Of a DNA stretch of 64,000 nt, positions 58,214 to 64,000 are shown in pieces. Positions within the stretch are counted from its first letter, which is position 1, and each line of letters begins with the position of its first letter. Below the pieces are notes generated by a model. The model worked only from the letters and a program-made list of their open reading frames with translations. It made no database searches and had not been told where the DNA came from. The position numbers were made by a program, and so were the translations under genes. The DNA is from Planctomycetales bacterium (GTDB lineage Bacteria; Planctomycetota; Phycisphaerae; SM23-33): positions 1 through 64,000 of the forward strand of contig JAUWNJ010000009.1 in NCBI GenBank assembly GCA_030612725.1, given 5' to 3'.

Positions 58214-59875
58214 ATGGGTAATGCACTATTAGCGGGCGTTTCGGGTCTGAAGGCACACCAGACGATGCTTGACGTAACGGGCAACAACCTTGCCAACCTC
58301 AATACATACGGATTTAAGGGCAGCAGGACCGTTTTCGCCGATATGCTCAGCAGTACGCTGCGAGAAGGTACCGAGCCGACCGAGAATACCGGTGGAACCA
58401 ACCCGATCCAGGTCGGAAGCGGAACGCAGGTCGCCAGCGTGGACAGGATTATGACGCAGGGTGGTCTGGTTACGACGGGTCAGCCGCTGGATATGGCCAT
58501 TGAGGGCGAGGGATATTTCGTCCTGAACAACGGTCAAACCGACGCCTTTACGCGTGTCGGTTCCTTCGCGGTCGATTCGGGTTACTACCTGGTCGATCCC
58601 GGAACGGGTTATCGCGTACAGCGTTTCGGTACCGAAGGCGAGACAGAGGGGTTCCAGACAAACGACAGCATCAAAATTCCTTACGACGTTACACTCGAAG
58701 CCCAGGCAACTGAGAATATCAACGTTTCGGGCAACCTGAACGGAAACGCATCAAGTCCGACCACCAACGTGTTAGGCAGCAGGTTGCAGTACACTGCAGG
58801 AGAAATGGTTACAGAGACTACGCTTCTGGCGGACTTGAACGAGACCAGCGGTCTTGTCGATGGCGATGAAATTCAGATTACCGGTACCGATTGCGACGGT
58901 GATGCCGTCAACGCCACATATATAATTGCCGACGCGACTACGGCGACAGTGGGGGACCTGCTGACGGCGATTTCCGCTGCGTTCACCGGTTCCACAGCGT
59001 CCATCTTCAGCGGCGAAATTCGCATGACCGATGATGCCGCCGGTTACAGTCAGACGGACATGATGCTGGAATTCACCGGTACCGGCGGCGGTGTCCCGAC
59101 CGGGACATTCACAATGCCCGAGTATTTCCAGATTCTTGAGGCGGGTGGTGAGGCTACGCAGGATGTCAGCATCGAAATTTTCGACTCGCAAGGTATCGGT
59201 CATATCCTCGGCGCCTCGTTTGTCAGCAACGTCGCCGGTGATTGGGATCTCGTTATCACCTCTATAGCCGGTGAAGTCGATAATCTGAACGACAGGCGGA
59301 TCAGCGGAATAACATTCCAGGAAACCGGTAACTACGGCGGTATCGTAGGTACGCCCCCGGACGATCCGACATTCAGCATAACCTTCAGTAACGCTCCCGA
59401 TACGGTGCGAGTGATTGAAGTGGACTTTGGGTTGGTAGGCGGGCGACAGATTACTGTCTCCGGTGAAGAGGTCGGTCTCGCAACCGTCTCAATGGATGAC
59501 CAGGACGGATATACGTCGGGACAGTTGGCCAGTATGTCGGTTACACAGGAAGGTATCCTTGCAGGACTGTTCACCAACGGCGTTACCCAGAATATCGCAT
59601 CGATTAAAATGGCGGTCTTCCAGAACCCTGCCGGTCTTGCAGCCTTGGGTAATAGCTACTTCGCAGCCTCCGGAAACTCCGGCGACCCCCTCTACACCAG
59701 AGGCATGAGCGGCGGGGCCGGAACCATCCGGGGCGGATCGCTGGAACAGTCAAACGTGGACGTCGCCGGCGAATTCGTCAACCTCATCCAGGCACAGAAC
59801 GGATACCAGGCAAACGCAAGGACAATCAAAGTCGCCAACGAAATGTTGAAGGAACTGGCAAACCTGATCCGCTAA
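58214..59875 (+). CDS. flgE: Flagellar hook protein FlgE
   Basis: FlgE builds the universal joint of the flagellum. The N-terminal LLAGVSGLKAHQTMLDVTGNNLANLNTYGFKGSR in part and the C-terminal QSNVDVAGEFVNLIQAQNGYQANARTIKVANEML in part form the D0 coiled coil, and TQGGLVTTGQPLDMAIEGEGYFVL is the conserved rod/hook motif. The 553-residue length, with a variable beta-rich D1/D2 middle, fits a hook rather than a rod protein. It follows flgD after 39 bases. Confidence 0.95.
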   Translation: MGNALLAGVSGLKAHQTMLDVTGNNLANLNTYGFKGSRTVFADMLSSTLREGTEPTENTGGTNPIQVGSGTQVASVDRIMTQGGLVTTGQPLDMAIEGEGYFVLNNGQTDAFTRVGSFAVDSGYYLVDPGTGYRVQRFGTEGETEGFQTNDSIKIPYDVTLEAQATENINVSGNLNGNASSPTTNVLGSRLQYTAGEMVTETTLLADLNETSGLVDGDEIQITGTDCDGDAVNATYIIADATTATVGDLLTAISAAFTGSTASIFSGEIRMTDDAAGYSQTDMMLEFTGTGGGVPTGTFTMPEYFQILEAGGEATQDVSIEIFDSQGIGHILGASFVSNVAGDWDLVITSIAGEVDNLNDRRISGITFQETGNYGGIVGTPPDDPTFSITFSNAPDTVRVIEVDFGLVGGRQITVSGEEVGLATVSMDDQDGYTSGQLASMSVTQEGILAGLFTNGVTQNIASIKMAVFQNPAGLAALGNSYFAASGNSGDPLYTRGMSGGAGTIRGGSLEQSNVDVAGEFVNLIQAQNGYQANARTIKVANEMLKELANLIR

Positions 59876-59893
59876 CCGAACGGGTAATAACCA

Positions 59894-61054
59894 ATGCACG
59901 GATGCTTATCCATAATGGCTTACTTCGGACCGATTCTGAGTGAGGTCTCCCCGGTTGACCGTTGGGACGGCGTGCGGAGTTTCACGTCGTCGGCCGACAA
60001 ATCGTCGGGATTGGTATGGTGGGTGTTGGTGATTCTTGCTCTTGCCCTTTCGACAGTGGTTGTAATCGCCGCTGTCTGGAAGTACGGGCGGATGCGTCGA
60101 AAGGTGGCTGGGTTCCGTCGCGCCGGCGACCAGGCCGGTCTTAGAACCGAAGAAATAAAACTGCTTATGCACATCGCCAAACTTTCGGGCGTGAAGGACA
60201 TCACCACTATATTCAACGCTGACGGGGCGTTTAATCACGGCCTTGACCGTTTGATGCACAGCGCCAGGGTCGCGGCAATGTCCGAAACTATGTGCGCGAA
60301 CCTCAACACCATGCTGGGGGCGTTACGAGAGAAACTCGGCTTCGAGCAAATCATGGACGATGGTACGAAGGCTATCAGTTCAAGCCGGCAGATTGCCCTC
60401 GGAAGCAGTGTTTTCATTACACTTCCGGGAGGCGACGGTCCGGTCGAAGCCACTATCGTAAGCACCGGAGATTCGGATTTTCTCGTCGAGTCCGATGAAC
60501 CTCTGGTCGGACACTTCGGTCAGGTCTGGGTCGTGCGTTGCCCCGTCGGATCAACCGCGTGGGAATTCGACGCGACTGTGATTCGCAGCGACATCGACGG
60601 AATAACGCTGAGGCATTCGTCCGATATTCGAATAATAAACCTCCGACGATTTCCCCGTATTGCGACGAACAAACCGGCCCAGGTTGCCATGTTTCCGTTC
60701 AGTGAGGATACGCCCGATCTTCAGTCGCCTCATTTTGTCCCGGCGGTTGTCGTCGAAATCGGCGGGTCGGGACTGCTGATAGAGATGCCCATGCAGGCGC
60801 ACATCAACGAAAAAACAATCGTCATAGTGAAAATCGACAACAGACGCCAGGTCCAGGGCGTCGGGAAGGTCCGACGGGCCTTCACCGACGAAAATGGAAA
60901 CGAAATGGTGGCGATAGAACTGGTCGGATTGAACTCGGACGAACTGGCGGAACTGGTCAGCGAAACCAACATTGCAGCAAATCAGCGTAAGACCAAAGTC
61001 GCCGAAACCGGTGAAACGTCGGCTTGGTTACCCGAAGAAAAAGGACACAAATGA
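59894..61054 (+). CDS. Membrane-anchored PilZ-like protein in the flagellar operon
   Basis: One membrane span (about 40-62, LVWWVLVILALALSTVVVIAA) precedes a cytoplasmic part with a YcgR-N-like region (170-240) and a PilZ-like domain from about 250. The RxxxR c-di-GMP motif is present as RRFPR (Arg251-Arg255). The second motif, normally D/N-x-S-x-x-G, reads VEIGGSGLLI and lacks the standard Asp/Ser, so binding is possible but not assured. YcgR-type proteins brake or redirect flagellar motors when c-di-GMP rises. The stop overlaps flgF (ATGA). An internal ATG at 59918 is an alternative start. Confidence 0.72.
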   Translation: MHGCLSIMAYFGPILSEVSPVDRWDGVRSFTSSADKSSGLVWWVLVILALALSTVVVIAAVWKYGRMRRKVAGFRRAGDQAGLRTEEIKLLMHIAKLSGVKDITTIFNADGAFNHGLDRLMHSARVAAMSETMCANLNTMLGALREKLGFEQIMDDGTKAISSSRQIALGSSVFITLPGGDGPVEATIVSTGDSDFLVESDEPLVGHFGQVWVVRCPVGSTAWEFDATVIRSDIDGITLRHSSDIRIINLRRFPRIATNKPAQVAMFPFSEDTPDLQSPHFVPAVVVEIGGSGLLIEMPMQAHINEKTIVIVKIDNRRQVQGVGKVRRAFTDENGNEMVAIELVGLNSDELAELVSETNIAANQRKTKVAETGETSAWLPEEKGHK

Positions 61055-61773
61055 ACGGTTCGATACAAGCGGCAGGTTCGAGCATGGACGCCCTGGGAAA
61101 GTGTTACCGGGTCATTACCCATAATCTCGCCAATGCCAACACCGTAGGATACAAACGACGAGCCGAGTCGATAAGGCAATCGCTTGCCGGTCAGACGACG
61201 GGCGAAACCGGCGGTGAGGTTACCAGCCGGCCTTTTATTGATTTTTCACAGGGAAGACTGATTCACACAGGAAGGGCGCTGGACGTAGCCTTGGGCGGAA
61301 AGAACGCCTTTTTCGTCATTGAGACGCCCAAAGGTCAGATGTACACGCGTAACGGCGTTTTTCGCCTGAACGACCAGGGGCAGATGGTGGACTCAAGCGG
61401 GCAGAGCGTTGCCGGGCAGAGCGGTCCGCTTACCGTTCCGGCAAATGTCGGACCGGACGCAGTGAGCATCTCTTCCGACGGGCGGATTTCCGCAAACGGA
61501 CAGTCCCTCGGACAGTTCAAAATCGTTCAGTTCGACAAACCCGAACTGTTAGTGCCGATTGGGAAAAATCGTTTCAGCGCACCGAAATCCGCCGCTCCGA
61601 AACAGACGGAAAAACCCGGCGTTCACCAAAGGTTCCAGGAAGGTTCAAACGTGAGCGTCGTCAAGGAACTTGTTGATTTGATTACTGTAACCAGGCTTTA
61701 CGAAGCCAACGCAAAAAGCATCAAGGCCCACGACGAACGGATGAAAAATATCCTGCAAGTTGCAATGGGCTGA
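61051..61773 (+). CDS. flgF: Flagellar basal-body rod protein FlgF
   Basis: The ATG at 61051 overlaps the preceding stop (ATGA) and starts MNGSIQAAGSSMDALGKCYRVITHNLANANTVGYKRR in part, the rod-protein N-terminal helix with the NLANANTVGYKR signature. GRLIHTGRALDVALGGKNAFFVI and the C-terminal SVVKELVDLITVTRLYEANAKSIKAHDER in part complete the family pattern. At 240 residues and upstream of flgG it fits the proximal-rod protein FlgF, though FlgF and FlgG can be hard to separate by sequence. Confidence 0.88.
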   Translation: MNGSIQAAGSSMDALGKCYRVITHNLANANTVGYKRRAESIRQSLAGQTTGETGGEVTSRPFIDFSQGRLIHTGRALDVALGGKNAFFVIETPKGQMYTRNGVFRLNDQGQMVDSSGQSVAGQSGPLTVPANVGPDAVSISSDGRISANGQSLGQFKIVQFDKPELLVPIGKNRFSAPKSAAPKQTEKPGVHQRFQEGSNVSVVKELVDLITVTRLYEANAKSIKAHDERMKNILQVAMG

Positions 61774-61791
61774 TTATTTGAGGAGACAGGT

Positions 61792-62574
61792 ATGTTAAGG
61801 GCATTTTCAACGGCTGCAACGGGAATGACGGCTCAGCAGATGATCGTTGACGTCATTGCCAACAACCTTGCCAACATCAACACCGTTGGGTTCAAGCGGA
61901 GCCAGGTCGATTTTCAGGACTTGATGTATGTGAAGATTAAAGAGTTTGGGCGTGAGATTGCTTCGGGCGTAACGGCGCCGGGCGGATTCGAGATAGGAAG
62001 CGGCGTAAGTCCCGCCTCCACGCTGAAGGTCTTCACACAAGGCGAGCAGGTCAACACCGAGCGGAGCCTCGATATAGCCATTCAGGGCGACGGGTTCTTC
62101 CAGGTAACAGGCCCCGGTGGCGATACCCGTTACACGCGCGACGGATCGCTCAGGGCAAACGCCAACGGCGAATTGGTAACTTCCGGCGGATACACTATGG
62201 AACCGGCAATCAGCATCCCGCCCAGTACCGTCTCGATAAGTGTCGGCAAGGATGGGACCGTTACGGTTTTCGACGGTACGACCACCACGTCGATCGGGCA
62301 GATTACGCTGGTGCGATTTGCGAATCCTTCAGGACTGTCGAGCGAGGGCGGGAACCTTTTGGCTGAAACATCGGCCAGTGGTTCGCCGACCACAGCCACG
62401 CCCGGACAGGACGGAGCCGGGACGCTCCAGCAGGGATTCCTCGAAAAATCAAACGTTCAGATGGTTACTGAACTGGTCAACCTCATAACGGCCCAGCGAG
62501 CTTATGAAATCAACTCGCGGGCGATCAAAGCCGGCGACGAGATGCTCACCACCGCAAATCGTCTGATCGCATAG
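61792..62574 (+). CDS. flgG: Flagellar distal rod protein FlgG
   Basis: The 260-residue protein begins MLRAFSTAATGMTAQQMIVD with VIANNLANINTVGFKRSQVDFQDLMY, FlgG's typical stretch, and ends NVQMVTELVNLITAQRAYEINSRAIKAGDEML in part. FTQGEQVNTERSLDIAIQGDGFFQV is also FlgG-like. It forms the distal rod through the P and L rings. GGAGACAGG precedes the start. Confidence 0.96.
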   Translation: MLRAFSTAATGMTAQQMIVDVIANNLANINTVGFKRSQVDFQDLMYVKIKEFGREIASGVTAPGGFEIGSGVSPASTLKVFTQGEQVNTERSLDIAIQGDGFFQVTGPGGDTRYTRDGSLRANANGELVTSGGYTMEPAISIPPSTVSISVGKDGTVTVFDGTTTTSIGQITLVRFANPSGLSSEGGNLLAETSASGSPTTATPGQDGAGTLQQGFLEKSNVQMVTELVNLITAQRAYEINSRAIKAGDEMLTTANRLIA

Positions 62575-62582
62575 GAGACGCA

Positions 62583-63569
62583 ATGATACGTAAATCAGCC
62601 AGTATTCTGCTTGGAGTATTGTTGCTTTGTGCGGTATGTCCGGCTTCGCCGAAGAAAGCCCCGGCTCTGCGGATGCACCTTCCGAGGACGGTGCGTGTAC
62701 GCGGCGAGTCGCTGAACATGGGGCGAATCGGCGTAATTCGCGGAAGCGACGCGAAACTCTGCAAAAAAGTTTCGGATATCAAAATGGGCAGACTGCCGTT
62801 CTCCGGCGAAAAAATCACCATCGACCGACGAACAATACTCTCCCGTCTCGCTACCGCCGGTATTGGCCCGAGGATGATTCAGATTACCGGGGCCCGGAAA
62901 GTCGTCGTCATGCTCGACGAAAAGACCTTCGAATCAGCCAGGCTGATTAAGTCGGCTGAGGCGTTCCTGACCAGGACCCGTCCGGGTCCGGATGGGTGTT
63001 CATGGAAACTCGTCCGTCAGCCAAAAGACCTGAAAGTTACGTCCGCCGATAACATTCAACTCAAGCCTCGCCTCGGCAAGGCGAAGTCCAAAAGGTACAT
63101 AGAAGTTATAGTCGCAGCCGTCGGTTCGAAAAAACGTGAACTTGGACGGGCGAAAATACTCTTCAAGCCGGTCTATCGCGTTCAACAGGCAGTCGCGATT
63201 AAAAACATCACTTCGGGCGAGACGTTCACGAAGACGAACACCGTCGTCAGGATCGTCAGCGTCGAACGCAAACCAACCCGCGAGTGGACAAGTCCCTTTG
63301 GACTGATGGCGTCGCGCGACATACGGGTCGGCGCGGTTATTCGCCCCGGACTCATGAAGACGCCGAAACCCGCTCTTGTTATCCGCCGCAACCAGACCGT
63401 CCAGATGAAGATTGTCGGGCTTGGGTTCGTGATATCGGGTGTCGGTAAAGCCATGTCTAACGGACGGGTAGGCGAATTGATTAAGGTCCGAAACACCGAC
63501 AGCAAGCGAATTATTACAGCCAGGGTGGCCTTCGACGGTACCGTCAGGCCGATTTATGGAAAGAGGTAA
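62583..63569 (+). CDS. flgA: Flagella basal-body P-ring formation protein FlgA
   Basis: A signal peptide (MIRKSASILLGVLLLCAVCPAS) directs this 328-residue protein to the periplasm, where FlgA assists FlgI P-ring assembly. The C-terminal half holds the SAF-like domain: VQQAVAIKNITSGETFTKTN, SRDIRVGAVIRPGLM and VQMKIVGLGFVISGVGKAMSNGRVGELIKVRN in part. It is longer than enterobacterial FlgA (about 220) because of the N-terminal half (VRGESLNMGRIGVIRGSDA). AGGAGA lies close to the start. Confidence 0.88.
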   Translation: MIRKSASILLGVLLLCAVCPASPKKAPALRMHLPRTVRVRGESLNMGRIGVIRGSDAKLCKKVSDIKMGRLPFSGEKITIDRRTILSRLATAGIGPRMIQITGARKVVVMLDEKTFESARLIKSAEAFLTRTRPGPDGCSWKLVRQPKDLKVTSADNIQLKPRLGKAKSKRYIEVIVAAVGSKKRELGRAKILFKPVYRVQQAVAIKNITSGETFTKTNTVVRIVSVERKPTREWTSPFGLMASRDIRVGAVIRPGLMKTPKPALVIRRNQTVQMKIVGLGFVISGVGKAMSNGRVGELIKVRNTDSKRIITARVAFDGTVRPIYGKR

Positions 63570-63573
63570 AATT

Positions 63574-64000
63574 ATGAAGATTACACGTTTAATTACCACG
63601 GCGGTTTTCTCGATTCTGCTTTTGACGGGCGTTGCATGGGCGGGTTCCATCTGGGCCAAGGCGAAGTCGCCCAAACCATTACACGCCGACGATACAGCCA
63701 GCAGGATCGGGGACATCCTGACGATTGTTATCGACGAGCGAACCACAATCGACAATAAGTCCGAGCGGAACCTGGAGAAGAAGTCCTCCCGCAAGACCGG
63801 CGTCAAGACAAACGTGCCTTTGATGAGTGCAATCAACACCGCTACGGGCGGGATGTTCAAACTTACAAAAGCGGATGTGGACATGAGCGCCGAGAACAAG
63901 TTCGACGGAAAGGCAGACTACGGTAACGAGCGGAAGATGATCGACCAGATAACCGTTACAGTCGCCGACGTGCTTCCGAACGGGAACCTGGTTGTCGTCG
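63574..64000 (+). CDS. flgH: Flagellar L-ring protein FlgH (5' part, cut by the window end)
   Basis: The frame MKITRLITTAVFSILLLTGVAWAGSIW runs to the window end (142 codons). SRIGDILTIVIDERTTIDNKS and FDGKADYGNERKMIDQITVTVADVLPNGNLVV in part are the FlgH signature. FlgH is normally an outer-membrane lipoprotein, but no lipobox cysteine is visible in this signal peptide, which looks like a type I signal (AWA-GS). AAAGAGG precedes the start, four bases after flgA. Its presence with flgA points to a flagellum with P and L rings, hence a diderm envelope. Confidence 0.9.
   Translation, partial: MKITRLITTAVFSILLLTGVAWAGSIWAKAKSPKPLHADDTASRIGDILTIVIDERTTIDNKSERNLEKKSSRKTGVKTNVPLMSAINTATGGMFKLTKADVDMSAENKFDGKADYGNERKMIDQITVTVADVLPNGNLVVV

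Overview
The window looks like a chromosomal segment of a diderm, flagellated bacterium, most likely a planctomycete of the Phycisphaerae type. This is an inference from gene content. It has two PEP-CTERM proteins, Gfo/Idh/MocA oxidoreductases, a DUF4091/GH123-like protein, tandem GH130 glycan phosphorylases, large secreted TPR and HEAT proteins, a XylR-like AraC regulator, and a flagellar operon that includes P- and L-ring genes (flgA, flgH). Housekeeping genes (alr, nrdR, guaB, gatB, clpX, miaB, rpsT) are interspersed. There is no rRNA, no tRNA that I could recognise, no CRISPR array and no intact transposase.

Layout. 0-0.9 kb: 5' part of a GlcD-like FAD oxidase on the minus strand, preceded by a remnant duplicate of its own first codons and a hairpin. 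0.9-2 kb: alr. 2-10.2 kb: a catabolic cluster with an MttB-family methyltransferase, two amidohydrolases, a lipoprotein, a UroD/MtaA-like protein and a GNAT-Gfo/Idh fusion on the minus strand, and a second MtaA-like protein transcribed divergently; it suggests corrinoid-dependent demethylation. 10.3-20 kb: MazG-like protein, secreted TPR-zincin, DUF4091 protein, secreted HEAT protein, oxidoreductase and RNase Z-like hydrolase, all minus strand. 20-29.4 kb, plus strand: secreted TPR protein, nrdR overlapping a Na/Pi-cotransporter gene, guaB, lipoprotein, nucleotide-sugar dehydrogenase and a VanX-like dipeptidase, then a beta-helix protein on the minus strand.

31-35 kb: a well-formed cyclic-di-GMP-I (GEMM) riboswitch leads a three-gene operon, pilM / ParA-like ATPase / GspC-PilP-like membrane protein. 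35-48 kb: housekeeping genes plus two PEP-CTERM genes. The DUF2339 membrane protein gene here is bracketed by two related long palindromes, and a dense patch of five different short tandem repeats lies just upstream of it. 48-52 kb: XylR-type regulator and two GH130 enzymes, then an HPP-family membrane protein. 52.4-54 kb: a DNA-binding domain fused to a PilB/GspE ATPase fold whose Walker A lysine is missing. 54-55.9 kb: a HipA-like kinase overlapping a HIRAN-domain gene, enclosed by 12-bp inverted repeats and locally AT-rich, so probably an acquired module. 56-64 kb: a flagellar operon fliK-flgD-flgE-PilZ-flgF-flgG-flgA-flgH behind a near-consensus sigma-54 promoter with two identical palindromes placed like activator sites.

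C-di-GMP appears twice in the motility and surface machinery: the riboswitch on the pilus-type operon and a membrane-anchored PilZ-like protein inside the flagellar operon. Intergenic DNA is rich in hairpins and heptamer (also 8-, 10- and 11-mer) tandem repeats, usually at gene ends. The strongest candidates for undescribed biology are the HipA-like/HIRAN cassette, the HTH-pseudo-GspE protein, the riboswitch-controlled pilM/ParA operon and the repeat families.
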